From positions 310,001 to 374,000 of the forward strand of contig NZ_NMYC01000005.1 in NCBI RefSeq assembly GCF_002860345.1: a stretch of DNA of 64,000 nucleotides. The letters are read 5' to 3'. Source of the stretch: Bifidobacterium anseris (GTDB lineage Bacteria > Actinomycetota > Actinomycetes > Actinomycetales > Bifidobacteriaceae). Below the pieces are notes generated by a model. That model was given only the letters and a program-made list of their open reading frames with translations, made no database searches and was not told the origin of the DNA. Shown piece after piece: positions 1 to 8,468 of the stretch (positions are counted from its first letter, which is position 1; each line of letters opens with the position of its first letter). The position numbers and the translations under genes were made by a program.

Positions 1-351
1 GAGCGGACGGTCGATGACGGTGGCCATCCAGTAGAGCACATGCTTGCGCTGCCCGTTGTCCGGGCCGTCGTGCTTGTTGCGTGATTTGCGACCCTCCGCC
101 GACAGTGGATAGTCGACTTCGCCCAGATACGGCCCGAGCGCGACGACCTGTCCGGTCTCCTCGCCGATTTCGCGCACCGCCGCATGCCGATGCGATTCGT
201 TGTTCTCGAGTTTGCCTTTCGGCCAGCTCCAGTCGTCGTATTTCGGACGGTGCACGAGGCACACTTCGATCGGGCCGTCCGGCGCGCCGCCGCGGCGACG
301 ATAGAGGATGCCGCCGGCCGCCTCGACCACATGCTTGCATTTGCCACTCAT
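1..351 (-). CDS. NUDIX hydrolase, N-terminal part (3' end beyond window)
   Basis: The reverse strand encodes a protein starting [20 protein letters not shown] and running off the left edge. It shows the NUDIX layout: GGILYRR, then a W-P-K-G-K-L-E stretch, then the REIGEETG part of the Nudix box that binds the metal and the diphosphate substrate. NUDIX enzymes cleave nucleoside diphosphates linked to another moiety; the substrate cannot be told here. In related actinobacteria a histidine-phosphatase domain often follows, which could lie outside the window. The start at 351 is preferred because TACAAT (359-364, reverse strand) lies 7 nt upstream, a leaderless arrangement. An in-frame ATG at 360 is the alternative. 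It lies downstream of ppk on the same strand. Confidence 0.8.
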   Translation of the reverse strand, partial: MSGKCKHVVEAAGGILYRRRGGAPDGPIEVCLVHRPKYDDWSWPKGKLENNESHRHAAVREIGEETGQVVALGPYLGEVDYPLSAEGRKSRNKHDGPDNGQRKHVLYWMATVIDRPL

Positions 352-502
352 AGTTCCCATTGTAGGAGGGGCGTCCGTTTTCACGGTCTGCGTGACGGGC
401 GTGACAGATGTGTGATGTGCGCGTGCATACGGCGGGGCCGGTGCACGTTGACATGCACCGACCCCGCGTAATCGTGACGACTGTCGCCAATCAGCTGTGT
501 GA

Positions 503-2740
503 TCAGTTATGCGCGCTGGGGCGACGCTGATGCTTGCGGATCAGGTATTCCTGGCTGTCGACGAGCGGGCGACCGTCGGCATCCTTCGAATGGCGCACGT
601 AGGTGCCATCGGACTGCATATGCCAGCTCGACGTCGAATCGGCCATCTGCAGGTCGATGTACTTGATGAGTTCGTCGATCTGCTCGGGCACGGTGATGCG
701 CACGAGCGCCTCGACGCGGCGATCGAGGTTGCGGTGCATCAGGTCGGCGGAACCGATCCACACCTCCGGCCCGGAGATCGGGCCTTCGCCGATCTGCGGG
801 CCGTCGGAGTTCGCGAACGCGTAGATGCGGCTGTGCTCGAGGAAACGGCCGAGGATCGAACGCACGCGGATGTTCTCGCTCAGTCCGGGCACGCCCGGCT
901 TGAGCGAGCAGATGCCGCGCTCTACGATGTCGATCTTCACGCCTGCCTGGCTTGCGCGGTAGAGGGCGTCGATCGTCTTTTCGTCGACGATCGAGTTCAC
1001 CTTGATCTTGATCCACGCTTCCTTGCCGGCGCGCGCGGCGTCCTCCTCGCGGCGGATGCGCTGGATGAGGCCGGAGCGCACGGTGCGCGGTGCGACAAGC
1101 AGACGATGGAAGCTCGACTTCGGCGCGTAGCCGCTCAGCTGGTTGAACAGGCGCGTCATGTCCTGACCGACGACGGGATCGCACGTGAGCAGGCCGAGGT
1201 CGGTGTACAGGCGCGCCGTCTTCGGGTTGTAGTTGCCGGTACCCACATGGCAGTAGCGCTTGAGGCCATCCGCCTCCTGACGCACGACGAGCGAGAGCTT
1301 GCAGTGCGTCTTGAGTCCGACGATGCCGTAGACGACGTGCACACCGGCGCGTTCGAGCTTGCGCGCCCACGCGATGTTCGCGTCCTCGTCGAAGCGCGCC
1401 TTGAGCTCGACGAGCGCGAGCACCTGCTTGCCGGCGTGTGCGGCGTCGATGAGCGCGTCGATGATCGGCGAATTGCTCGACGTGCGGTACAGCGTCTGCT
1501 TGATTGCAAGGACCTTCGGGTCGGCGGCTGCCTGCGCGAGGAACGCCTGCACCGACGTCGAGAACGAGTCGTAGGGGTGGTGCAGCAGGATGTCGCCTTC
1601 GCGGATCGCCGCGAAGATGTCCTGCGCACGGCTCGATTCGACCTGCGCGATCTGGCGGTTCGTCGTCGGTACGAAGGGACGGAACTTGAGGTCCGGACGG
1701 TCGATGCTGCCGAGCTCGAAGAGCACCGTCGCGTCGAGCGGCGCGGGCAGACGATACACCTCCTCCGGCGTGACGCCCATCTGGTCGGCGAGCAGCTGGG
1801 AGAGGAATGGCGACGTCTCATCGGAGATCTCGAGGCGGATCGGAGGGCCGAAGCGGCGGCGCAGCAGCTCCTTCTCGATCGCGTTGAGCAGGTTCTCGGC
1901 GTCGTCCTCCTCGACCTCGATGTCCTCGTTGCGCGTCACGCGGAACGAACGCGCCTCCTTGATGATCATGCCGGGGAACAGCGTCTCGAGATGCGCGATG
2001 ATCAGGTTCTCCATCGTGATGAAGCCGTAGCGCACTTCGTCGGAATCGTCCTCGGTCATATCGTCGACCGGCACGAGGCGGTTGATGTTGTCCGGGATCT
2101 TGACTCGCGCGAAGTGCGACTTGCCGGAGGCCGGGTTCTCGACGATGATCGCCAGGTTGAGCGAGTTGCCGGAGATGTAGGGGAAGGGGTGCGCCGGGTC
2201 GACGGCGAGCGGCGTGAGCACCGGGAAGATCTGCTGGCGGAAGTAGCGCGACAGGCGCTCCTGCTCGCTGATCGTGAGCTTGTCCCAGCTCAGCAGCTTG
2301 ATGTTCTCCTTCGCGAGGTCCGGAAGGATGTGGTCGACAACGTAGTGGGCATGCTCGTCCTGCAGCTTGTGCGCCTGTTCGGAGATCGCACGCATCTGCT
2401 GGCGCGGGCTCAGGCCGGACGGGCTCGTCACGGCGATGCCGGTGTCGATGCGACGCTTGAGGCCGGCGACGCGGACCATGAAGAACTCGTCGAGGTTGTT
2501 CGCGAAGATCGCCGCGAAGTTCGCGCGTTCGATGATCGGGATGTCCTCGTCTTGGGCGAGTTCGAGCACGCGCTTGTTGAACTTGAGCCAGCTGAGCTCG
2601 CGGTCGAAGAAGCGGTCCGGCGGTAACGGCTGTTCGCCGCTGAGCGTCTCGCGTTTGTCGGTCTTGTCCGTCTCTGCGATATGTTCGGCGATCTGGCTGC
2701 GCAGAATCGCCTTCGAAGGTGCGTCAAAAATCTGTGCCAT
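503..2740 (-). CDS. ppk: Polyphosphate kinase 1
   Basis: Polyphosphate kinase 1 reversibly transfers the terminal phosphate of ATP onto polyphosphate, making the phosphate store. The 745-residue product has the expected order: N-terminal helical domain with [18 protein letters not shown], a PPK middle domain with [16 protein letters not shown], and two phospholipase-D-like C-terminal domains. The C-terminal half contains [11 protein letters not shown], which carries the histidine that is autophosphorylated, and [14 protein letters not shown]. The start is placed at 2740 ([10 protein letters not shown]) because the longer frame upstream is low in conserved sequence. No clear ribosome binding site precedes it. 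It is followed by a NUDIX gene, a pairing common in bifidobacteria. Length and motifs are normal for the family. Confidence 0.96.
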   Translation of the reverse strand: MAQIFDAPSKAILRSQIAEHIAETDKTDKRETLSGEQPLPPDRFFDRELSWLKFNKRVLELAQDEDIPIIERANFAAIFANNLDEFFMVRVAGLKRRIDTGIAVTSPSGLSPRQQMRAISEQAHKLQDEHAHYVVDHILPDLAKENIKLLSWDKLTISEQERLSRYFRQQIFPVLTPLAVDPAHPFPYISGNSLNLAIIVENPASGKSHFARVKIPDNINRLVPVDDMTEDDSDEVRYGFITMENLIIAHLETLFPGMIIKEARSFRVTRNEDIEVEEDDAENLLNAIEKELLRRRFGPPIRLEISDETSPFLSQLLADQMGVTPEEVYRLPAPLDATVLFELGSIDRPDLKFRPFVPTTNRQIAQVESSRAQDIFAAIREGDILLHHPYDSFSTSVQAFLAQAAADPKVLAIKQTLYRTSSNSPIIDALIDAAHAGKQVLALVELKARFDEDANIAWARKLERAGVHVVYGIVGLKTHCKLSLVVRQEADGLKRYCHVGTGNYNPKTARLYTDLGLLTCDPVVGQDMTRLFNQLSGYAPKSSFHRLLVAPRTVRSGLIQRIRREEDAARAGKEAWIKIKVNSIVDEKTIDALYRASQAGVKIDIVERGICSLKPGVPGLSENIRVRSILGRFLEHSRIYAFANSDGPQIGEGPISGPEVWIGSADLMHRNLDRRVEALVRITVPEQIDELIKYIDLQMADSTSSWHMQSDGTYVRHSKDADGRPLVDSQEYLIRKHQRRPSAHN

Positions 2741-3070
2741 GCACACTACTCTAGGGGGTGGTGGCCGAGAAATCACTGGGAATGTCGAAAAAATCTGCTT
2801 TCGTTGCACAAACTTTACCTACGTCGGCGCGTGGGAGGGGCGTGGCGACGGCTGGCGTCGGGCTCGGAGGTCGGTTGGAGGTCGTTCGGACGGAATTGCG
2901 ACACGCCGAGAGCGGTGTTCGAATGAACATGCGGACCTGTGGAATGGACAATATGGCTCGTTTTCGTGTTGCGTTCAGCGTCGCGTTGCACAAAACGGAA
3001 AAAATGCGAACATCGCGCCGAAGAAGGCTGTTCCGACTTGCGAAGCCGGATGAATCGAGCATAATTAGCA

Positions 3071-3231
3071 AGTACAAGAACAACTGAATAGCAGACCCAC
3101 AAAAAGTATATGATCAGCAAGATTATTACGTTGGGCGGGTATTGGAAAGACTTACCGTTGCAACGATGAGGTTGTGCAGAGATTCTGCGCAGTTGGACTT
3201 GTGAGGGACCCACTTCGGTGGGTCCCTTTTT
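3071..3231 (+). ncRNA. Candidate small RNA ending in a strong terminator
   Basis: No convincing protein lies between the ppk start (2740) and the tad genes (3519), yet the segment looks like a transcription unit. TTGCGA (about 3038) and TAATTA (about 3062) could serve as a promoter with an 18-bp spacer. A 7-bp hairpin sits at 3174-3190, and a 9-bp UUCG-capped terminator with a T run ends at 3231. A GACCCAC copy at 3094-3100 repeats part of the terminator 5' arm and could pair with its 3' arm instead. The 5' end is an inference. It could be a small RNA or a 5' leader that attenuates the tad operon. It was not recognised as a named RNA family. Confidence 0.4.
3205..3231 (+). terminator. Rho-independent terminator
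   Basis: GGGACCCAC (3205-3213), a TTCG tetraloop and GTGGGTCCC (3218-3226) form a perfect 9-bp stem followed by TTTTT. It ends whatever transcript comes from 3060-3200 and insulates the tad operon. Confidence 0.9.
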
Positions 3232-3518
3232 CATGTTCGATGGATGTTCGCTCCATGTTCGGTGCATGGTTGTGCGGGTTGACGGGCGTGCCGCGCGGCG
3301 CGGAGACACGCCGAGGGGACGCCGGCGGCGGCGAAAAGTCGGCGATTTCGGGTTGCGCGGGCGGTCGCTGCAGATGTTGTCATCCCTACTGCCGGGCCGA
3401 TGTTCACAATGAGATGATTGCGTCGTTCGCACTCGGAGAAATGTGGATAACCGGACCGTCCGTACACATACCCCCGTCCGGATTGTGCACGGCGGAGTGT
3501 ACGTCGTTCAATCGAGCC

Positions 3519-4547
3519 ATGAACACATTGGCGATGATGCCTGCGTATGCAGATGGACAAGGGGCGATGAGCCGGCCGATGGCCGTGTTCAGCGCGTCCC
3601 GCAGCACGAACGAGCCGCAACGGTACTACATGCCGCCGCGGGGAGATTCCGGCGCGCAGCCGTATCGGCCGCGCCCGCAGGAGACGATGCGCCGCGCCGA
3701 CGCGTGTCGCGAGGCGATCGAACTGTCCGGCGGCAACGTCATCACGGTGTCGTCGGCGAGCGGTGGCGCCGGCACGTCGACGATCGCCGCGCTGCTGGCG
3801 CGGTCGCTCGCCGTCCATCATGCGCCGGCGGCGCTCGTCGATGCGGACGTGCGCATGGGCGGTGGCGGTCTCGACGTGCTGCTCGGCATCGAACATGAAC
3901 AGGGTTCGCGTTGGCACGACGTGCATGCGCCGCTCGGACAGCTGAGCGGCTCGGCGTTGTATCGGCAGTTGCCGAAGTGGGGCAGCGTGAAGGTGCTCGC
4001 CTACAACGCGTGGAACGGCGACGCGCCGAAGCCGTGGGAGCTCGACGCCGCCGTTCACGCGCTCGCCGCCTGCGACGAGATCGTCGTCGTGGACGCCGGG
4101 CCGGGCACGACAATTGCCGAATCGCCGACGCTCATCGAAGCGGCGCATGTCGTTGTTGTCGAACTGTCGGTGCTCGGGCTCGCGCGCGGCCGTGCGCATC
4201 TCGATTGGCTGGAACGGCAAGGTCAGGAAAGCGTTGACCGTCGGACGATGCCGCCTGGGCCGGGGCAACCTTCGCGGCCGGTCGCCGAACATCCGGGTGA
4301 CGTCGTCGCCGTCATCGGCGTCGAACCGCATGGGCCGGCGCGGCTGCGCGGCGTCGTCGACGTGTCGGACGCGAAATCCTACCTCGGCAAGGACATCATC
4401 GGCACGATCCGCAACGACGCCAAACTATGCGGGGACATCCTCGAAGGCCTCGGCATCCGCGCCGTGCCGAAACGCAACGCGCTCGTGATCGACAGGCTCG
4501 CCCAACAGGTGGAGCGCGTCTGCGACCTCAGTGGGACGCTGCGGTGA
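3519..4547 (+). CDS. Ssd/CpaE-like P-loop protein of the Tad pilus cluster
   Basis: A MinD/CpaE-type ATPase-fold protein of about 342 residues. In Tad systems such proteins are thought to position the pilus assembly machine; the mycobacterial counterpart next to tad genes is called Ssd. The fold starts at NVITVSSASGGAGTSTIAALL, followed by LVDADVRMGGGGLDVLLG and VVVDAGPGTTIAE. The deviant Walker A motif reads SGGAGTST and lacks the signature lysine of true MinD/ParA proteins, so ATP hydrolysis is doubtful. The start is uncertain: ATG 3519, 3534 or 3567 are possible, and the frame stays open back to 3174. The stop overlaps the tadA leader, so the genes are probably cotranscribed. Confidence 0.8.
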   Translation: MNTLAMMPAYADGQGAMSRPMAVFSASRSTNEPQRYYMPPRGDSGAQPYRPRPQETMRRADACREAIELSGGNVITVSSASGGAGTSTIAALLARSLAVHHAPAALVDADVRMGGGGLDVLLGIEHEQGSRWHDVHAPLGQLSGSALYRQLPKWGSVKVLAYNAWNGDAPKPWELDAAVHALAACDEIVVVDAGPGTTIAESPTLIEAAHVVVVELSVLGLARGRAHLDWLERQGQESVDRRTMPPGPGQPSRPVAEHPGDVVAVIGVEPHGPARLRGVVDVSDAKSYLGKDIIGTIRNDAKLCGDILEGLGIRAVPKRNALVIDRLAQQVERVCDLSGTLR

Positions 4548-4563
4548 GGGTGAGGAGGGTGTG

Positions 4564-5640
4564 ATGAACATCGCTGCGTGCACGACGCTCGAACTCGGCC
4601 CGCTTGCCGCGCTCGGCGGCGACAGACGCGTCACCGACATCGTCGTGACCTGCGACGGCGCCGTCTGGTTCGACGCCGGCCGCGGCATGCAGCTGGCGCA
4701 CACGGCGATTCCGCTCGACGATCCGGCGGTGCTGCGCGACCTGGCCGTGCGATTGTGCGCGCAGCTGGGTGTACGGCTCGACGAGACGCAGCCAATCGCT
4801 GACGCGGCCGCCGACGACGGCACGCGTGTGCATGCCGTCATCGCGCCGATCGTGCCGCAGGGCGCGTCGATCTCCATCCGTTTCCCCGACCGCGCGCGTC
4901 CCGATCTGGAATCGCTCGCCGCGGCCGGCATGTTCCCAGCCCAATGGACGCCGATGCTGCGCATGCTCGTGCGCGCCAAGGCGAACATGCTCGTCTCGGG
5001 CGCGACCGGCACCGGCAAGACGACGTTGCTCAAGGCGCTGCTCGCCAGCTGCGAGCCGAACGAGCGGATCGTGACGGTGGAGGAGGTGCGCGAACTCGCC
5101 GCGGTGCCACATCCGCACGTCGTGTCGCTCATCGCGCGCGACGCGAACGTCGAAGGCGCCGGACAAGTCGGATTGCCTGATCTCGTCAAGGCGACGCTGC
5201 GCATGCGTCCCGACCGGATCGTCGTCGGCGAAGTGCGCGGCGAGGAGGTGGTCGACCTGCTCAGGGCGCTCAATTCGGGGCATCGCGGCTCGCTGAGCAC
5301 GATCCACGCCGATGGCGTCGAACATGTGCCGTCGCGGCTCATCGCGCTTGGCATGCTCGCCGGCGTGGCACCGGACGCGCTTGAACGGCTCGCCGACGGT
5401 GCCTTCGATGTGCTCATCCATCTGGAACGCGTCGGCGGCAGGCGCCGCATCGCGCAGATCGGCATGCTCGACTGCTGCGACGGCAGATTGTGCGGTCGGC
5501 GCATCGTCGCGCGTGACGGATCGGGCGCGACGGTGACCGGTCCGGCTTGGTCCGATTTTCTAAGGAGGTGGTGCGATGCCGTGGGCGATGCTGGCGGCGG
5601 TGGGCGTGTTCCTCGCCGTGTTGCTTCACGAGGGTGTTGA
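4564..5640 (+). CDS. tadA: Tad pilus assembly ATPase TadA/CpaF
   Basis: Cytoplasmic secretion ATPase that powers Flp pilus assembly (VirB11/CpaF family). The 358-residue protein has Walker A GATGTGKTTLLKA at about residues 145-157, the acidic box IVTVEEVRELA, and a Walker B/His box region RMRPDRIVVGEVRGEEVVDL followed by STIHADG. The start at ATG 4564 is chosen because AGGAGG lies 5 nt upstream; a GTG at 4561 is the alternative. It begins 16 nt after the ssd/cpaE-like stop and its 3' end overlaps tadB by 65 bases. It is shorter at the N terminus than many CpaF proteins but the catalytic core is complete. Confidence 0.93.
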   Translation: MNIAACTTLELGPLAALGGDRRVTDIVVTCDGAVWFDAGRGMQLAHTAIPLDDPAVLRDLAVRLCAQLGVRLDETQPIADAAADDGTRVHAVIAPIVPQGASISIRFPDRARPDLESLAAAGMFPAQWTPMLRMLVRAKANMLVSGATGTGKTTLLKALLASCEPNERIVTVEEVRELAAVPHPHVVSLIARDANVEGAGQVGLPDLVKATLRMRPDRIVVGEVRGEEVVDLLRALNSGHRGSLSTIHADGVEHVPSRLIALGMLAGVAPDALERLADGAFDVLIHLERVGGRRRIAQIGMLDCCDGRLCGRRIVARDGSGATVTGPAWSDFLRRWCDAVGDAGGGGRVPRRVASRGC

Positions 5641-6319
5641 CGCGCGTCTCGGCTCTCTCGCGCCGCATGCGCATCGTGCGACGGATGACAGTGGGCGCGG
5701 CGGCGTGCTTGGCGCCGCTGTGCGTGGCGAGGGACGTGATTCTGGACGTCGTGTCGGCATCGGCGCGCAACTGGCGGGGCTCGCCGCAATGCTGCGTGCG
5801 GGGCGTGACGTGTACGCGGCCTTCGGCCGATGCTTTGGCGCGCAGGCGCATGCCAACGATCCGCAATCCGCGCGAGCCGTGACGATGACCGATTGCAACG
5901 GCGACATCGACGTCGGACTGCTCGCCGGCGCGCTGCGCGCGAGCGCGCTGCCGGGGGAGACGGCGGCGGAGATCCGGCATGCCTCGCATGGCCTGCGCGC
6001 CGCCTGCCGTCTCGGCCTGCGTCTGGGCTGCCCGACGGCGCGCTGCGTCGAGGCGGTGCGTGCCGCGCATGTGCGCATCCATATGCGCGAGGAGCTCAGG
6101 CGCAACGCCTTCGCTGTGCCGCAGTCGACGGTGAAGATGCTGCTCGGGCTGCCGGCCGTCACCGTTGTCCTCGGCGAGGTGCTCGGTGCCAACCCGATCG
6201 GTGTCCTCTTCGGCTCCTGGCAGGGCATGTGCTGTCTGGGACTCGGTGTCGTCTGCTATGCGCTCGGCGCCGTGTGGATGCATCGACTCATGCGACGGAC
6301 GGGGGTGGATGATGACTGA
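5576..6319 (+). CDS. tadB: Tad inner-membrane platform protein TadB (type II secretion F family)
   Basis: Membrane platform protein that couples TadA to pilin assembly. The 247-residue product has an N-terminal hydrophobic stretch (MPWAMLAAVGVFLAVLL) and two C-terminal membrane segments around LLGLPAVTVVLGEVLG and MCCLGLGVVCYALGAV, with a cytoplasmic helical part between them. This matches a T2SSF half-domain. AAGGAGGTGG precedes ATG 5576, inside the end of tadA, so translation is likely coupled. Sequence conservation in this family is low, so the call rests on position, topology and size as much as on motifs. Confidence 0.82.
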   Translation: MPWAMLAAVGVFLAVLLHEGVDARLGSLAPHAHRATDDSGRGGVLGAAVRGEGRDSGRRVGIGAQLAGLAAMLRAGRDVYAAFGRCFGAQAHANDPQSARAVTMTDCNGDIDVGLLAGALRASALPGETAAEIRHASHGLRAACRLGLRLGCPTARCVEAVRAAHVRIHMREELRRNAFAVPQSTVKMLLGLPAVTVVLGEVLGANPIGVLFGSWQGMCCLGLGVVCYALGAVWMHRLMRRTGVDDD

Positions 6320-6331
6320 CGGGAGCAGGAT

Positions 6332-6886
6332 ATGGGTGACGGATGGGCCTGGTGCGCGGCCGTCTGCGCGGGATTCGCGGTGTTCGCGGCGCTCGCCGAA
6401 CCATGTGTTGGTGTCCGGCTGCGCGCACTGCCCGGCCGTGTGTGCGAGGACTGGGTGCCGAGTGCGCCGCTCGTGCTGCAGCTGTTGGGCGCCGCGTTGG
6501 AAAGCGGCGCGTCGATTCCGCATGCGCTGCGTGCGGTCGGCACATGTTGTGCTGGCTCATGCGCCGAAGCGTTCGCCGCCGTCTGTGACGAACTGTCGGC
6601 CGGCGCGTCCTGGGACGACGCATGGACCTGTGCCGCCGACGATCCGCAGATCGCCGACGTCGCCGCGACGGTGTGCGCGACGCTGCGCGAGTCGTGGAAC
6701 GAAGGCGTCGCCGCCGGCGATCGGATTGACGCGACGATGGAGCAGCTCGAGACGACGGAGCGTATGGAGATCGAACGGGCCGCCTCACGGCTTTCGGTGC
6801 GGCTATTGCTGCCGATGGGGCTGTGCTTCCTGCCCGCGTTCCTGTGCATCGCCGTCATCCCGACGATCATCTCCTTCGCGCAATGA
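6332..6886 (+). CDS. tadC: Tad inner-membrane platform protein TadC (type II secretion F family)
   Basis: Second T2SSF-type platform protein, 184 residues. It has a hydrophobic N terminus (WAWCAAVCAGFAVFAALAE), a helical cytoplasmic domain with the PLVLQLLGAALESGASIP-type helix pair, and two closely spaced membrane segments at the C terminus around LLLPMGLCFLPAFLC and IAVIPTIISFA, a typical TadC ending. It follows tadB by 12 nt with GGGAGCAGG just upstream of the ATG. It pairs with TadB in the inner membrane under TadA. Its stop codon is the first part of a 16-bp direct repeat array described separately. Confidence 0.82.
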   Translation: MGDGWAWCAAVCAGFAVFAALAEPCVGVRLRALPGRVCEDWVPSAPLVLQLLGAALESGASIPHALRAVGTCCAGSCAEAFAAVCDELSAGASWDDAWTCAADDPQIADVAATVCATLRESWNEGVAAGDRIDATMEQLETTERMEIERAASRLSVRLLLPMGLCFLPAFLCIAVIPTIISFAQ

Positions 6887-6931
6887 GTTGATTGCGCGAT
6901 GAATCGATTGCGCGATGAGTTGATCGACGCG
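6883..6931 (+). repeat. Three tandem 16-bp repeats starting at the tadC stop codon
   Basis: Near-identical units ATGAGTTGATTGCGCG (6883-6898), ATGAATCGATTGCGCG (6899-6914) and the diverged ATGAGTTGATCGACGCG (6915-6931) follow each other directly. The first contains the tadC TGA. They lie next to parS-like palindromes in the 179-bp spacer before flp. Their function is unknown. Confidence 0.75.
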
Positions 6932-6932
6932 T

Positions 6933-6964
6933 TTCATGTGAAACACATCAGTCACGTGAAACAC
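6933..6964. promoter_or_regulatory. Two parS-like palindromes (possible ParB sites)
   Basis: GTTTCATGTGAAAC (6933-6946) matches the general bacterial parS core GTTTCACGTGAAAC at 13 of 14 positions. A second element at 6951-6964 matches 11 of 14 and keeps the whole CACGTGAAAC right side. ParB binding is an inference. The sites could instead be operators of the flp promoter. Confidence 0.45.
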
Positions 6965-7065
6965 GCGACCGCCCATCGACGCGGCGATCAACGAACAACC
7001 AAAATCAACAAACACGACAACCACAACCTACAACAATCAAACACAAGCGAACAAAGGAGTTGGCA

Positions 7066-7347
7066 ATGCAGAACATGATCTCACTCGATGACGGCATCGG
7101 CATCGACACGATGGACACCGGCCGGCCGTTGCACGATATCGGCCAGCGCATGACGCGCGCCGCCGTCATGCTCGACTCGAGGATGCGCACGCTGACCGCG
7201 CAGCCGGAGGAGGGCGCCGCGACCGCCGAATACGCGGTCGTGCTCGTCGCGGCCACCGGCTTCGCGGCGGTGCTCGTTGCGCTGCTCAAGTCGGACGTGA
7301 TCAAGACGCTGCTGACGAACATCGTCAAGAAGGCGCTGAGCGTCTGA
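7066..7347 (+). CDS. flp: Flp-type pilin subunit
   Basis: Small major-pilin candidate of 93 residues. After a long charged leader it has EEGAATAEYAVVLVAATGFAAVLVALL, the Flp-type pattern of Gly, small residues, Glu-Tyr and a hydrophobic assembly helix, and it ends KTLLTNIVKKALSV. Prepilin peptidase would cut before the GAATAEY region, but no peptidase gene is seen in this cluster. The start at 7066 has AAAGGAGTT 5-6 nt upstream; the ATG at 7060 is inside that site and is rejected. The leader at about 6985-7052 is rich in CAA and very poor in G and T, which should keep the ribosome site open and favour high expression. Actinobacterial proteins of this kind are also filed as DUF4244. Confidence 0.88.
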   Translation: MQNMISLDDGIGIDTMDTGRPLHDIGQRMTRAAVMLDSRMRTLTAQPEEGAATAEYAVVLVAATGFAAVLVALLKSDVIKTLLTNIVKKALSV

Positions 7348-7357
7348 GAGGTGCGGC

Positions 7358-7714
7358 ATGCGACGTCTGTGGAAACGACTGCGCGCGTGGATGTGTGGCG
7401 ATGACGACGGCGCGGCGACGGCGGAGTTCGCCGTTGTGCTGCCCGTCGTCGTTGTCACGGCCGCACTGCTGCTGTATCTCGCGCGTGCGAGCGTCACGCA
7501 GATCTCGTGTCAGGATGCGGCGGCCGACGTCGCGCGCGCCACGCTCGTCAGCGACGACGGTGTGGCCGCGCCGGCCGGCGTGCAGGTGGCGGTCGCCGAC
7601 GGCGGCGACCGCATCACCGTCACGACGACCTGCCGTGTGCTCGCCGATCCGCTCGGCGTATTGCCGGCGACCGTGCACGGCCGCGCCGTCGTTGTCAAGC
7701 AGGATATGTCGTGA
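7358..7714 (+). CDS. tadE: TadE-like minor pilin
   Basis: A 118-residue pseudopilin. It carries a charged N terminus, then DDGAATAEFAVVLPVVVVTAALLLYLARA, where the Glu five residues after Gly and the long hydrophobic helix are typical of TadE/TadF. The rest is a small extracytoplasmic domain with a disulfide-capable cysteine pair. It starts 10 nt after flp with a weak GAGAGGTG site and is probably in the same transcript. In Tad systems these proteins are minor structural or priming subunits, processed by the same prepilin peptidase as Flp. Confidence 0.85.
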   Translation: MRRLWKRLRAWMCGDDDGAATAEFAVVLPVVVVTAALLLYLARASVTQISCQDAAADVARATLVSDDGVAAPAGVQVAVADGGDRITVTTTCRVLADPLGVLPATVHGRAVVVKQDMS

Positions 7715-7806
7715 ACAACGGTGTGAAACGGGATCCGCGAGTGCGCGCAACGCGCGACTGCGGCGTGCGGTGGAAGAACGACGGTCGCCGATGACGACAG
7801 TGATCG

Positions 7807-8295
7807 GTGATGGCAACGATGACGGTCAACGGTGACAACGATGGGATGGGAACGATGACGAGGATGGGTACACGCGCTCTGGCGTGCAGCGCGGGGTTCG
7901 TCGCGCGGATGAAGCGCGGTATTGCGCGGTTGCGGCGTGAGAATGTGCGGCGTGAGGATGAGGGTTCGGCGACGGTCGTCGGCGTCGCGCTCGTCGTGGC
8001 GGCCGCCGTGCTCGTCAGCGCGTTGGCCTGCGCCGGCGACATCGTGCTGCGGCAGTCGCAGGCGCGCACGGCGGCGGATATGGCAGCGCTTGGCGCCGCC
8101 GCCGCGCTGTGGCGAGGCGATGGCACGCCGTGCGCGGTGGCGGCGTGGCTGAGCAACGCGAACGCCGGGAATCTGCAGCGCTGTGAGGTGGTTGGCGACG
8201 ATGTCAGCGTCAGCGTGCATGTGCCGACCGACGTGCCCTTCGTCGACCATGTGACGGCGGATGCCCGTGCCGGGCCTCGTCCGTGTCGCAACTGA
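7807..8295 (+). CDS. TadE-like secreted/pilus-associated protein (Rv3654c-like)
   Basis: The last Tad-cluster gene encodes a protein with EDEGSATVVGVALVVAAAVLVSALACAGDIVLRQSQARTAADMAAL, a TadE/Flp-helix-like membrane segment followed by the RTAADMAALGAA motif seen in actinobacterial Rv3654c-type proteins beside tad genes. The front is low-complexity with many in-frame ATGs (7807, 7810, 7819, 7846, 7855, 7864), so the true start cannot be fixed; one near 7855-7910 would remove the unlikely N terminus. The mature part carries two cysteines that could pair. A role as a minor pilin or assembly factor is inferred from position. Confidence 0.7.
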   Translation: MMATMTVNGDNDGMGTMTRMGTRALACSAGFVARMKRGIARLRRENVRREDEGSATVVGVALVVAAAVLVSALACAGDIVLRQSQARTAADMAALGAAAALWRGDGTPCAVAAWLSNANAGNLQRCEVVGDDVSVSVHVPTDVPFVDHVTADARAGPRPCRN

Positions 8296-8468
8296 TGGCC
8301 CAGATGGGTCCCGCAGGTCGGGTGGAACCGGAGAGTCGGGAAAGTCCGGCGAGTCCGGCGCAGGCATGCGTCGCGGCGGGGTCGCAGGCGGCCGGCTCGG
8401 GTGAGCAGGCTGTACCTTAGAAGAGCAGTGAACAGCGAGGCAATCGCGATCGAGAAACGGGAAGCAAC

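Noticed and set aside
509-2626. 705-codon open frame antisense to ppk
   Set aside because: It mirrors ppk codons; the product is Arg/Asp/Val/Leu-biased with no family motifs. The same applies to long frames antisense to leuA (15364-17304), ino1 (25741-27351), topA (29959-31251) and murA/nox (55688-57868).
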